Assembly (NCBI GenBank): GCA_002840275.1
Contig: PHAB01000007.1
Span: 1 to 64,000, forward strand
Reading direction: 5' to 3'
Origin: Firmicutes bacterium HGW-Firmicutes-14
GTDB taxonomy: Bacteria > Bacillota > Thermincolia > Thermincolales > UBA2595
DNA length: 64,000 nucleotides
Shown: positions 17,218 to 25,843 of the stretch, one piece after another
Position numbering within the stretch: the stretch's first letter is position 1
Layout of the letters: the number at the start of each line of letters is the position of its first letter
The notes under the pieces: generated by a model
Databases searched by the model: none
What the model saw: the letters and a program-made list of their open reading frames with translations, nothing else
What the model was told of the DNA's origin: nothing
Made by a program: the position numbers and the translations under genes

Positions 17218-18246
17218 ATGAGCAGGATTACCGAACGGGAAAAGGAAATACTTAAATTATTAAAAAATGACCCCATGATTTCCCAGGAGGAATTGGCCGG
17301 TTTGATGGGAATTACGCGTTCAGCTGCTGCCGTACATATATCCAACCTCATAAAAAAGGGGTTTATCCTGGGCCGGGGGTATGTATTTAACGATAAAACC
17401 GGGGTCCTGGTGATTGGCAGGGTACTTGTTGAGATAGAAGCCGGCGGAGAAGAAAAGGAAAGCGGCAGTTCCTTCATAGATATAGAGCCAGGAGGCACGG
17501 GTTACCTGATAGCTTCCCACCTTGCTTCCCAGGAAATTCCCACATTACTGATGAGTGTTATCGGCCGGGATGAATGGGGCGGAATCATTGGAGAAAAGCT
17601 AAAGAAAAGCGGTGTAGATGTCAGGTATTTAATGATACAAAACAAGTTTCCGACACCCAGAAGAGTTATTTTAACAACCGGTCAATCGTCCCGGGAAAAC
17701 ATGATTACAGATGCCCGGGCAATGGAGGCAATTTCCGGAAACAGCCTGCATACTTTAGGTATAACAATTGACAACTGCAGGATGGTAATACTTGATTCAG
17801 ATATTCCACCCGGTGTCTTCACACAAATTCTCCGGATGGCGGGAGATGCCGGAATCCCCCTTTGTATAAGGTTATCTGAAGAACAAACAGACCTGGTTCA
17901 CAGAGATGACCTTCCGGGGGTGTTTATGACCGTGATGCCGGCACCGGCTGCTGAAGCGGTTTCCGGTTTGCGGATCAGACATATCGAGGATGCCATGGAA
18001 GCAGCCAGGGAAATCAACCGGCTTGGTGTCGAAATTTCTGCCGTGGTCCTGGCTGATCAGGGGGTAGCGCTGGCATATAACAAGGGTACGGTTTCGGTTC
18101 CGATAATGCCGGTACAGGATAAGACAGGTAAATTTTCTCTGGATATATTTACCGCCGGTCTGGTATCCGGTATTCTGCAGGGATATGACCACAGGCAGGC
18201 GGTCAGGTTTGGAATGGGAATTGCGGTTTGCAGGGTAAGAAAATGA
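17218..18246 (+). CDS. HTH-PfkB fusion protein with altered kinase loop
   Basis: Residues 1-55 form a winged helix-turn-helix (S-R-I-T-E-R-E-K-E-I-L-K-L-L start) and residues 60-342 a ribokinase/PfkB-like domain. Such fusions occur in pseudouridine and other nucleoside kinases (E. coli YeiI type). The usual D-T-x-G-A-G-D-x-F catalytic and anion-hole loop is replaced by D-K-T-G-K-F-S-L-D-I-F, two residues longer and lacking G-A-G. GGAGG at 17206-17210 supports ATG 17218. It may be a weak kinase or a ligand-sensing transcription factor; both are inference. Confidence 0.75.
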   Translation: MSRITEREKEILKLLKNDPMISQEELAGLMGITRSAAAVHISNLIKKGFILGRGYVFNDKTGVLVIGRVLVEIEAGGEEKESGSSFIDIEPGGTGYLIASHLASQEIPTLLMSVIGRDEWGGIIGEKLKKSGVDVRYLMIQNKFPTPRRVILTTGQSSRENMITDARAMEAISGNSLHTLGITIDNCRMVILDSDIPPGVFTQILRMAGDAGIPLCIRLSEEQTDLVHRDDLPGVFMTVMPAPAAEAVSGLRIRHIEDAMEAAREINRLGVEISAVVLADQGVALAYNKGTVSVPIMPVQDKTGKFSLDIFTAGLVSGILQGYDHRQAVRFGMGIAVCRVRK

Positions 18247-18316
18247 AGGAAATTGTCCGAAGGGAAGGAAAAACCATGGAAGATGTAGAAACTATAGTTG
18301 CCGGAAAGGTGGTTTC

Positions 18317-19357
18317 ATGTCAAAGGAAATTACGGTAGAGGAAGCCCTTGCTTTACCGGGGGCCAAAATAATAGATGTAAGGTCAGAAAGCGAATATCTT
18401 GAAGCAACTATTCCGGAAGCAGTGAATATACCTTTACTGACGGATGAAGAGCGGGCTGCCGTTGGCACTGCATATAAGAAACAGGGACCTGACCAGGCGC
18501 GGATGATGGGATTGGAATATGTATCACCAAGGTTGCCCGGAATGATAAAACAGCTCCGGGAACTGTCAGAAAAAGGGCCGCTTGTGGTTTTCTGCTGGCG
18601 CGGAGGTTTGCGCAGCAAATCTGTATATTCTGTACTGGAATCCCTGGGTCTGCCTGTCTACAGGCTTATCGGCGGGTATAAGGCTTACCGCAGGTATGTC
18701 AATTCATATCTCGACAGACCGCTGCCTCACCGGATAGCTGTAATTCACGGTTTGACGGGGGTAGGCAAGACTGAGGTTCTGGGACACCTGAGGGAAATTG
18801 GCGCTCCGGCTGTTGACCTGGAAGGTCTGGCCAATAACAGAGGTTCTGTTTTTGGCCAGATAGGATTGGAAAACCAGCCAAGCCAGAAGATGTTTGAAAG
18901 CCTTCTGGTTAAGGAACTGGCTTTATGGGAAGACACCGGTTATATTATTGTTGAATGTGAGAGTCGAAGGATAGGGAGGGTCATTCTCCCACCGTCTCTA
19001 AGTGAGGCCATGAAATCCGGAGTAAAGATTCTCACATACTGCTCCATACAGGAACGGAAAGAGCGGATTAAGAGGATTTACAGCCGGGACTCGCTCCAAA
19101 ACAGGGAGGAACTTAAAAGAGCTATTAGATCCCTTGGCAGGAGAATAGGAGGAAAAAGGGCTGAGGAATTCTGTGATATGATTGATAGAGGGCTTTTGGA
19201 TGAAGTTGTGGAATATCTGCTGGTCAACTATTATGACCCGCTATACAAATATCCTGCCGGACCCTGCACTGACTACGCCCTGTGTGTTGACACCACTGAT
19301 CCGGACAGGGCGGCTGAGTCAGTAAAAGAATTTTTGACAGGCAGGTTCGGAAAATAG
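18317..19357 (+). CDS. mnmH: tRNA 2-selenouridine synthase
   Basis: Replaces sulphur by selenium (or geranylates) at the wobble 2-thiouridine of certain tRNAs, using selenophosphate. The 346-residue protein has an N-terminal rhodanese domain with the catalytic Cys in V-F-C-W-R-G-G (near residue 94) and a P-loop domain with G-L-T-G-V-G-K-T (near 149). Implies a SelD elsewhere in the genome, as none lies in the window (the SelD-like gene at 48540 is HypE). Confidence 0.9.
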   Translation: MSKEITVEEALALPGAKIIDVRSESEYLEATIPEAVNIPLLTDEERAAVGTAYKKQGPDQARMMGLEYVSPRLPGMIKQLRELSEKGPLVVFCWRGGLRSKSVYSVLESLGLPVYRLIGGYKAYRRYVNSYLDRPLPHRIAVIHGLTGVGKTEVLGHLREIGAPAVDLEGLANNRGSVFGQIGLENQPSQKMFESLLVKELALWEDTGYIIVECESRRIGRVILPPSLSEAMKSGVKILTYCSIQERKERIKRIYSRDSLQNREELKRAIRSLGRRIGGKRAEEFCDMIDRGLLDEVVEYLLVNYYDPLYKYPAGPCTDYALCVDTTDPDRAAESVKEFLTGRFGK

Positions 19358-19387
19358 AATTTTAAAGCAGAATTCGGAGGTGCATAA

Positions 19388-20224
19388 ATGAGTACCATCG
19401 GAGAATCCCTGAGGAATGCCCGAAAAGCAAGAGGCATAAGCCTTGAACAGGCAGAGGAAGATACGAAAATCAGGAAGAGATATCTGCAGGCTCTTGAAGA
19501 AGGAGATTATGATGCTATACCGGGCCGGGTTTATGCCAAGGGTTTTTTAAGAAACTATGCCAGATTCCTCGGGTTAAACGAGGAAGAGATTATGCTGGAA
19601 TACAAGCTTTTAGGAACTCCTGCCAGGGATAATTTTAATAAGGAAAATTTTGAAAACACCCTTAGCAAAAGGAAGCTCAACAGGTCAGGCCGGAAAACGT
19701 ACATGATAACAGTTATAGTAGCAGTTCTGGCCGTGATAACCCTGGGGGTTTATGGCTACATTTTTAGTAACAAACCTGAAGTGGATAAGGAAGGCGGCAA
19801 AGGTCCCGGAACTGAGCAGACTGATAATGAAAACAAGTTGAATGACCAAAATCAAGGTCAAAACCAAAACGGGGCGGGTGAACCCGGTACTGAACCCGGT
19901 AATGTTCCGGAAAACGGCGGCGGCAGCCCGGCTAATGAATCTCCGGGAGGCAGTGACACTCCTGTTCATGACCAGGCAGGCGTTAAAGTTGTACTCGACG
20001 GTATTGCTGAAAAATGCTGGGCAAGGGTTACTGTTGACGGGACTGTTATATTTGAAGGTGATATTAATCCGGGGGATTCAAAATCATTTGCAGGAGAATC
20101 GCTTATCCGGGTTAGACTTGGCAGCGCCGGAGCTGTGGAAGTTACAGTTAACGGCGAGAAAGTGGGGGTACTTGGAAGGATGGGTGAAGTAATTACCAGG
20201 GATTTTACCCCGGCTGGCAATTAA
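19388..20224 (+). CDS. rodZ: RodZ-like cytoskeletal/HTH membrane protein
   Basis: Residues 1-70 form a Cro/C1-type HTH typical of RodZ (E-D-T-K-I-R-K-R-Y-L-Q-A-L-E-E-G motif region), followed by a basic stretch, one membrane helix (residues about 102-124), an Asn/Gln/Gly/Pro-rich linker and a C-terminal DUF4115-type beta domain (residues 195-278). RodZ links MreB to the cell envelope in rods. AATTCGGAGGTGC precedes the ATG. The next genes are conserved single-copy genes, with no mre genes near. Confidence 0.85.
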   Translation: MSTIGESLRNARKARGISLEQAEEDTKIRKRYLQALEEGDYDAIPGRVYAKGFLRNYARFLGLNEEEIMLEYKLLGTPARDNFNKENFENTLSKRKLNRSGRKTYMITVIVAVLAVITLGVYGYIFSNKPEVDKEGGKGPGTEQTDNENKLNDQNQGQNQNGAGEPGTEPGNVPENGGGSPANESPGGSDTPVHDQAGVKVVLDGIAEKCWARVTVDGTVIFEGDINPGDSKSFAGESLIRVRLGSAGAVEVTVNGEKVGVLGRMGEVITRDFTPAGN

Positions 20225-20248
20225 AAAGACTCGAAAGCAGGTGAAAAA

Positions 20249-20749
20249 ATGGCGTCCAAGGAAAACTCTTTTGACATCGTATCAGAAGTGGACATGCAGG
20301 AAATTGACAATGCATTGAACCAGGCAAGACGGGAGATCCAGACCCGTTTTGATTTCAAGGGAAGCAAAAGTGAGATAAAATTTGACGGGAAAACCGTTAC
20401 CCTTATTTCAGACGACGACTTTAAACTTAAGAACGTTGTGGATATCCTGGAGAGTAAAGCCATTAAAAGGGGGATTGACCTGAAGGCTTTTAAATACGGG
20501 AAAGTTGAAACGGCAGCGGGAGATACCGTTCGTCAGAGTGTCGAAATAATCCAGGGGATTGAGACTGACCTGGGCAAACAGATTGTGAAGGATATCAAGA
20601 ACACAAAACTTAAGGTACAGGCATCCATTCAAGGTGATAAGTTAAGGGTTTCCGGCAAGAACAGGGATGACCTTCAGGCGGTAATCAAGTTAGTTAAAGA
20701 AAAGGATTATAAGGTGCCTCTCCAGTTCACCAATTACCGTTCTGGATAG
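20249..20749 (+). CDS. yajQ: YajQ-family nucleotide-binding protein
   Basis: A 166-residue member of the YajQ family (S-F-D-I-V-S-E-V-D start, R-F-D-F-K-G-S, F-K-Y-G-K-V-E, K-D-I-K near the end), a soluble two-domain protein reported to bind cyclic di-GMP or nucleotides. AAGCAGGTG precedes ATG 20249, 24 bases after rodZ. Role in this organism unknown. Confidence 0.9.
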   Translation: MASKENSFDIVSEVDMQEIDNALNQARREIQTRFDFKGSKSEIKFDGKTVTLISDDDFKLKNVVDILESKAIKRGIDLKAFKYGKVETAAGDTVRQSVEIIQGIETDLGKQIVKDIKNTKLKVQASIQGDKLRVSGKNRDDLQAVIKLVKEKDYKVPLQFTNYRSG

Positions 20750-20786
20750 ATATTAATGAAATTTGTTGACAAAATCACATATATAA

Positions 20787-20864
20787 AAGACCGGTTTTGC
20801 ATATTCCTAACCAAGACCAACGGGCGACAGAGAGTCCGGCCGGGGAATATGCAGGACCGGTCTT
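20787..20864. terminator. long intergenic hairpin between yajQ and ygiQ
   Basis: 20787-20794 pairs with 20857-20864 (8 bp) and, after a 4-base internal loop, 20799-20807 pairs with 20844-20852 (GCATATTCC with GGAATATGC). The 36-base apical loop contains no recognised motif. No strong T tract follows, so termination is uncertain; the arms resemble those of hairpins at 16043 and 43278. Confidence 0.55.
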
Positions 20865-20928
20865 ACTGCATTTTAGCCATTGAGAACCGTTCTTACAGTA
20901 TTTCGGTAAAACCTTTCAAGGAGAACAA

Positions 20929-22716
20929 ATGGATTATACCGGTTTTCTTCCCATGACAAGAGAAGAAATGGAAAACCGCGGGTGGTATTATGTTGACTTC
21001 CTGCTGGTAACGGGAGATGCTTATGTCGACCATCCAAGTTTCGGAGCGGCAATAATCGGGCGGCTGCTGGAACAGATGGGATTCAGGGTAGGTATCATAG
21101 CTCAGCCGGATTGGCGCGGTACTGAAGATTTTACCGGACTGGGCAAACCGAGGTATGCCTGCCTGGTGACAGCAGGAAACCTGGATTCTATGGTCAGCAA
21201 TTATACCGGAAACAAAAAACCGCGCAGTGAGGATGTATATTCACCCGGTGGGCGGACCGGACACAGGCCTGACCGGGCAACTATTGTGTACTGCAACAAA
21301 CTCAGGGAAGCATGGCCGGGAATTCCCCTGATAATAGGAGGAATAGAGGCCAGCCTGCGCAGGCTGGCTCATTATGATTACTGGGATAACAGGGTTCGCC
21401 GGTCGGTACTGCTGGATTCCAGGGCGAACCTGCTGGTTTACGGTATGGGGGAGAAACAGGTTGAAGAAATTGCTCTGAGGTTGTCCCGAGGAGAATCCGT
21501 TGAGGATCTGACTAATATTCGCGGCACTGTATATGCCTCGTCCCAAATACCTGATAAAGAGGTGGTCACCCTTCCTCCTTTTGAGGAAGTGCATACCGAT
21601 AAGGGTAAATATGGGGAGGCCTTCCGGCTTTCATATTATGAACAGGACCCATTTTACGGGAAATCCCTGGCACAGGCTCACGGAAAAAGGTTCGTCATCC
21701 AGAACCCGCCTGCAGTACCCCTGACAACAGAGCAACTGGACCGTCTATACGAAATGCCGTTTAAAAGGGCATTTCACCCGGTATATCGTGATAAGGGAGG
21801 CGTCCCGGCCCTAAAAGAGGTAGAATTCAGTATCACGGCCCAGAGAGGCTGTTTCGGGGGTTGTGCTTTTTGTGCCCTGTCGTTTCACCAGGGTTGTATA
21901 GTTCAGGCCAGAAGCCATGATTCGATATTGAAAGAAGCGAAACTTCTAACAGAAATGCCCGGCTTTAAAGGTATTATTCACGATGTAGGCGGTCCAACGG
22001 CCAATTTCCGGCATCCTGCCTGTAATCAGCAGTTAAAAAGGGGGAAATGCCGGGACCGGTTGTGCCTTGTCCCTGCCAGGTGTAAAAAGGTCAAAACAGA
22101 CCATTCAGACCTGATCAGGCTTCTCAGGAAACTGCGCAGCCTTCCGGGGGTGAAGAAGGTATTTCTGAGGTCAGGGCTCAGGTATGATTACCTGGTATAT
22201 GATGATGATCCGGGAGTTTTGGAAGAGATATGCAGGCACCACGTAAGCGGCCAGCTGAAGGTGGCACCTGAGCACGTTTCAGACCGGGTTCTTAAACTGA
22301 TGCGGAAACCCGGTCAGGAAGTATTCCGGGAATTTACCCGGCGTTATAGTGAAGTTAATCAAAAACTTGGCCGGAAACAATACCTGGTGCCGTATTTTAT
22401 CACCTCTCATCCGGGATGTACCTTAAGGGATGCGGTAAGTCTTGCCGAATATGCCCGGGACATGGGTTACCACCCGGAACAGGTACAGGACTTCACACCT
22501 ACTCCGGGCAGCCTGTCAACCTGTATGTATTACACCGGAAAGGACCCGCTGACAGGTGAAAGGGTGTATGTTCCGAAAACGGCCGGGGAAAGGAAGATGC
22601 AGAGAGCCCTATTGCAGTACAGGGATCCTAAAAACAGGCAGTTAGTGAGAGAAGCGCTGAAAAAAGCTGGAAGGGAAGACCTCATCGGCAGGGGGCCTAA
22701 GTGCCTGGTCAGGTAA
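20929..22716 (+). CDS. YgiQ-family radical SAM protein
   Basis: A 595-residue radical SAM protein. The B12-binding-like N-terminal region (residues 1-270) precedes the cluster-binding C-F-G-G-C-A-F-C motif near residue 308, and the C-terminal domain is of the DUF3362 type. AAGGAGAAC precedes ATG 20929. The family is widespread and its reaction has not been established, so no function is assigned. It is followed by its own promoter-separated rimO. Confidence 0.88.
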   Translation: MDYTGFLPMTREEMENRGWYYVDFLLVTGDAYVDHPSFGAAIIGRLLEQMGFRVGIIAQPDWRGTEDFTGLGKPRYACLVTAGNLDSMVSNYTGNKKPRSEDVYSPGGRTGHRPDRATIVYCNKLREAWPGIPLIIGGIEASLRRLAHYDYWDNRVRRSVLLDSRANLLVYGMGEKQVEEIALRLSRGESVEDLTNIRGTVYASSQIPDKEVVTLPPFEEVHTDKGKYGEAFRLSYYEQDPFYGKSLAQAHGKRFVIQNPPAVPLTTEQLDRLYEMPFKRAFHPVYRDKGGVPALKEVEFSITAQRGCFGGCAFCALSFHQGCIVQARSHDSILKEAKLLTEMPGFKGIIHDVGGPTANFRHPACNQQLKRGKCRDRLCLVPARCKKVKTDHSDLIRLLRKLRSLPGVKKVFLRSGLRYDYLVYDDDPGVLEEICRHHVSGQLKVAPEHVSDRVLKLMRKPGQEVFREFTRRYSEVNQKLGRKQYLVPYFITSHPGCTLRDAVSLAEYARDMGYHPEQVQDFTPTPGSLSTCMYYTGKDPLTGERVYVPKTAGERKMQRALLQYRDPKNRQLVREALKKAGREDLIGRGPKCLVR

Positions 22717-22725
22717 AAGTTGTTT

Positions 22726-22754
22726 TTGACACTCTTGTATCAATACCATATACT
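22726..22754 (+). promoter_or_regulatory. consensus promoter for rimO
   Basis: TTGACA at 22726-22731 and TATACT at 22749-22754 with a 17-base spacer. Start of transcription near 22761 gives a 30-base leader before the TTG start of rimO. Confidence 0.75.
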
Positions 22755-22790
22755 AGTATATATAATCTCTTAATTGGGGGAATACAGCAG

Positions 22791-24119
22791 TTGGCCGAAG
22801 TAAAGATTATCACCCTGGGCTGTGCCAAAAACCTGGTTGACTCTGAAGTGATGACAGGCATGCTTAGGGACGCGGGTTTTACCATTGTGGACAATGAAGA
22901 ACAGGCAGAACTCCTATTAATAAATACCTGTGGTTTTATTGCAGATGCCAAAAAAGAATCTGTCAGGACTATCCTGGAAGCGGTAAGGTCTAAGGCGGAA
23001 GGTCACTTTAGGGGAATTATTGTAACCGGCTGCCTGGCCCAGCGTTACAAGGATGAACTGCTGGCCGAAATTCCTGAAATTGACGGGATGATTGGGACAG
23101 GGGAACTGCCCCGCATTGCCGAAGTTGCCCGGGAAGTGGCCGGCGGTGGAAAAAAAACTCTTTTTGGCGGGCCCTCGTTTCTCTATGACCATAAAATGCC
23201 CCGGGTTCTCCTGACCCCAAAATACTATTCATATCTGAAAATAGCAGAAGGCTGTGACAACAGGTGTGCATATTGTGCCATCCCGGAAATAAGGGGAGGA
23301 TACCGAAGCAGGCCTGTGGAATCCATAATCACTGAAACTGCAAACCTGGCTGCCGGGGGTGTCAGGGAAATCAACCTGATTGCCCAGGATACGACCAGAT
23401 ATGGATTGGATCTATATGGGGAATTTGCGTTAGACAAGCTCCTGGCCCGGCTCAACGAAACCGAGGGACCGTCCTGGATACGGGTCCTCTATGCCTACCC
23501 GACTCATTTCACTGACCGGCTCATAGAAGTCATCGCAGCCGGTGAAAAGATATGCAAGTATCTTGATATCCCGCTACAGCACGCAGACGACCATATTCTT
23601 AAATCGATGAACAGGCAGGGTACAATGGCGGATATTACCGGCCTGGTAGAAAAGCTGAGACTGAGCATTCCGGAGCTGGCTGTCCGGACAACATTTATCG
23701 TGGGTTTTCCGGGCGAAACCGCTGAGCGGTTTAAAGTTCTGGAGGATTTCATAAAACACATGGAATTTGACAAGGTAGGTGTGTTTACATATTCACCTGA
23801 AGAAGGCACACCTGCTGCCGGTATGCCCGGACAGGTGCCCGATGAGATAAAGGAAGAACGGAAAGACCGTCTGATAGAAATACAGCAGGATATTTCCCTG
23901 AAAAAAAACAGGAAAAAAATCGGTTCGACAGTCTTTGCTTTGATTGAAGGAAAATCTGAAGACAAAGAAGAAATATATGTCGGGCGAACTCAAACCGATG
24001 CCCCCGAGGTTGACGGCAGTATCTTTGTTAAAGGAAAACGGCTTAAACCCGGTGACATTGTTCTGGTGCAGGTTACCCACGCATATGAATATGACTTGAT
24101 TGGAGAGGTCCGGCAATGA
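22791..24119 (+). CDS. rimO: ribosomal protein S12 methylthiotransferase
   Basis: Methylthiolates the conserved aspartate of ribosomal protein S12. The 442-residue protein has the UPF0004 domain (T-L-G-C-A-K-N-L-V-D-S-E at the N-terminus), the radical SAM C-D-N-R-C-A-Y-C motif near residue 155 and a C-terminal TRAM domain. An open frame extends upstream to 22701, but the promoter at 22726-22754 and GGGGGA at 22776-22781 place the start at TTG 22791. Overlaps pgsA by 4 bases. Confidence 0.95.
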   Translation: MAEVKIITLGCAKNLVDSEVMTGMLRDAGFTIVDNEEQAELLLINTCGFIADAKKESVRTILEAVRSKAEGHFRGIIVTGCLAQRYKDELLAEIPEIDGMIGTGELPRIAEVAREVAGGGKKTLFGGPSFLYDHKMPRVLLTPKYYSYLKIAEGCDNRCAYCAIPEIRGGYRSRPVESIITETANLAAGGVREINLIAQDTTRYGLDLYGEFALDKLLARLNETEGPSWIRVLYAYPTHFTDRLIEVIAAGEKICKYLDIPLQHADDHILKSMNRQGTMADITGLVEKLRLSIPELAVRTTFIVGFPGETAERFKVLEDFIKHMEFDKVGVFTYSPEEGTPAAGMPGQVPDEIKEERKDRLIEIQQDISLKKNRKKIGSTVFALIEGKSEDKEEIYVGRTQTDAPEVDGSIFVKGKRLKPGDIVLVQVTHAYEYDLIGEVRQ

Positions 24120-24661
24120 ATCTGCCAAACAGGATAACCCTGGCCAGGATAGTACTGGTCCCTATTTTTCTGTTGATTCTTTCCGTGAAAATAAAATACG
24201 GGCATTTTCTGGCAGCGGCAGTATTTATCCTGGCAGCAAGTACTGACGGCCTTGACGGCTATCTGGCAAGGAAGAGAAACCAGGTAACCAAACTGGGCAA
24301 GTTTATGGATCCGCTGGCAGATAAGCTTTTAGTATCAGCAGCCCTGATTTCCCTGGTCGAACTTGGCAAGATTTCTGCCTGGGTTGCTTTTATCATTATC
24401 GGAAGGGAATTTGCCGTAACCGGACTCAGGTCAATTGCCGCCGCGGAGGGAGTTGTTATATCGGCCAGCAGGCTTGGTAAGGCCAAGACCGTTTCCCAGA
24501 TAATAGCTATTGTATTTCTGTTTTTACAGGATTTCCCCTTCAGTCTCCTGAAAATCCCCGCCGGAAAACTGGCCATGGGGGTTGCGGTGTTTTTTACCAT
24601 ATGGTCAGGGCTTGATTATTTCAGAAGGGCCCGGCATCTTCTTAAGGCGGGACAAAAATGA
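24116..24661 (+). CDS. pgsA: CDP-diacylglycerol-glycerol-3-phosphate phosphatidyltransferase
   Basis: Makes phosphatidylglycerol phosphate, precursor of phosphatidylglycerol and cardiolipin. An integral membrane protein of 181 residues with the CDP-alcohol phosphotransferase signature D-G-L-D-G-Y-L-A-R with G-K-x-M-D-P-L-A-D (residues 44-65) and four or more membrane helices. Overlaps both neighbours by 4 bases, and is paired with pgpA, the next enzyme of the pathway. Confidence 0.95.
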   Translation: MNLPNRITLARIVLVPIFLLILSVKIKYGHFLAAAVFILAASTDGLDGYLARKRNQVTKLGKFMDPLADKLLVSAALISLVELGKISAWVAFIIIGREFAVTGLRSIAAAEGVVISASRLGKAKTVSQIIAIVFLFLQDFPFSLLKIPAGKLAMGVAVFFTIWSGLDYFRRARHLLKAGQK

Positions 24662-25128
24662 GAAACAATCTAATCATTATGTTTGCCACCGGCCTGGGTC
24701 TGGGATTGGTTCCCCGGGCGCCCGGGACTGTTGGCACGGTTCTGGGGCTGGTATTTGCAGTTCTTGTGCCTGACAGCATCTACCTGATAGTAATAATCAG
24801 TGTCCTGGGTGTGTGGGTTTCAGGTGAAGCGGAAAAAATCCTGGGTGAACATGACTGCCCAAAAATTGTCATAGATGAGATAGCGGGTCTTCTCATAGCC
24901 GCATATTACCTTCAAGGTTATTATCTGATTGCGGCTTTTTTGCTTTTCAGGTTTTTCGATATATTAAAACCGTTCCCCATAAACAGGCTGCAGCGACTGC
25001 CCGGCGGATTCGGGGTCATGGCTGACGACCTGGCCGCAGGACTGCTGACCAATCTTATAATCCACTTTGTTATACAACTTACTTCATTTTCTCAAGCTGT
25101 TTTAATAATTCAGTACTCATGGCAATAG
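24658..25128 (+). CDS. pgpA: phosphatidylglycerophosphatase A
   Basis: Dephosphorylates phosphatidylglycerol phosphate. A 156-residue membrane protein with the family motifs P-x-A-P-G-T-x-G-T (residues 19-27), I-D-E-I-A-G near 74 and A-D-D-L-A-A-G near 122. The stop codon at 25126-25128 lies within the left end of a palindromic element, so the last few residues (around Q-Y-S-W-Q) appear to be donated by the insertion rather than ancestral. Confidence 0.9.
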   Translation: MRNNLIIMFATGLGLGLVPRAPGTVGTVLGLVFAVLVPDSIYLIVIISVLGVWVSGEAEKILGEHDCPKIVIDEIAGLLIAAYYLQGYYLIAAFLLFRFFDILKPFPINRLQRLPGGFGVMADDLAAGLLTNLIIHFVIQLTSFSQAVLIIQYSWQ

Positions 25129-25368
25129 CCAAGATATCTGGTGAGGCAATGTACCAATTTTCCGCACCGGCGTCGGAGGAATCTAACCTTGCTCCTGGCG
25201 AAGTCGCGGACTAAACCGCCAATTCGTCATCCGTGACTCAGTGGCGGCTTCGCCATCCGTGGCTCCGGTCCGTGACTTCGCTTAGCGGTGACTTCGGTAA
25301 GATTCCTCACGACGCCAGCGCAAGGAAAATTTTGTACAATGCCTCACCAGATACCTCGGCCATTGCCA
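25120..25368. repeat. nested palindromic element, second type (after pgpA)
   Basis: The ends 25120-25154 and 25334-25368 are inverted repeats matching at about 31 of 35 positions. Inward, ATTTTCC, CGGCGTCG-GAGGAATCT-ACC and their complements continue the palindrome to a GC-rich centre with repeated CCGTGACT and GGCTTCGCC words. No ORF is supported. End sequences differ from the element at 4461 and 36166, yet size, layout and central vocabulary (GGCTTCGCC, GGCTCCGG) are alike. It fills nearly the whole pgpA-thioesterase gap. Confidence 0.8.
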
Positions 25369-25399
25369 AGAGGACAATAATTGTACCAGGAGGAGGAAA

Positions 25400-25843
25400 A
25401 TGGCGAAGAAACTGCCGACATACAAAAATTGTTTTATTTGTGGTACACAAAACGAAATCGGACTTCAGGCCAGGTTCTGGACAGAAGGGGAATTGGCCTT
25501 TTCCGAATGCCGGCCGGACAGCAGGTATGAAGGATATAAAGGGATCATCCATGGCGGTGTTGTTTCAGCCATGCTTGATGAAACAATGGGTAAGGCTATA
25601 ATGGCCGCAGGAGGGCCGATGGCCATGACTGCAAAGCTCAATGTCCGTTTCCGGAAATCAGCCCTGGTGGGCCGGAAACTTACCTTTGAGGGTGAATGGA
25701 CAGGCAAGAAAAGGGTGTTTTATGAAACCAGGGGCAGGGCTTTGAATGAAAGCGGAGAAGTTGTCGCTGAAGCAACAGGGTTATTTGTCGAGGTACCGGA
25801 GGAAGAAAGTAATGAAATCATTGCATACCTGGATTGGAAATAG
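25400..25843 (+). CDS. PaaI-type hotdog thioesterase
   Basis: A 147-residue hotdog-fold protein with the family H-G-G-V-V-S-A-M-L-D-E-T motif at residues 50-61 and a short N-terminal C-F-I-C-G segment. It probably hydrolyses an acyl-CoA; the substrate cannot be read from the sequence. AGGAGGAGG precedes ATG 25400. It overlaps the next gene by 32 bases. Confidence 0.85.
   Translation: MAKKLPTYKNCFICGTQNEIGLQARFWTEGELAFSECRPDSRYEGYKGIIHGGVVSAMLDETMGKAIMAAGGPMAMTAKLNVRFRKSALVGRKLTFEGEWTGKKRVFYETRGRALNESGEVVAEATGLFVEVPEEESNEIIAYLDWK

Noticed and set aside
20765-20787. Promoter with TTGACA before ygiQ
   Set aside because: The only A/T-rich -10 candidate is about 10 bases away, too close for a sigma-A promoter.
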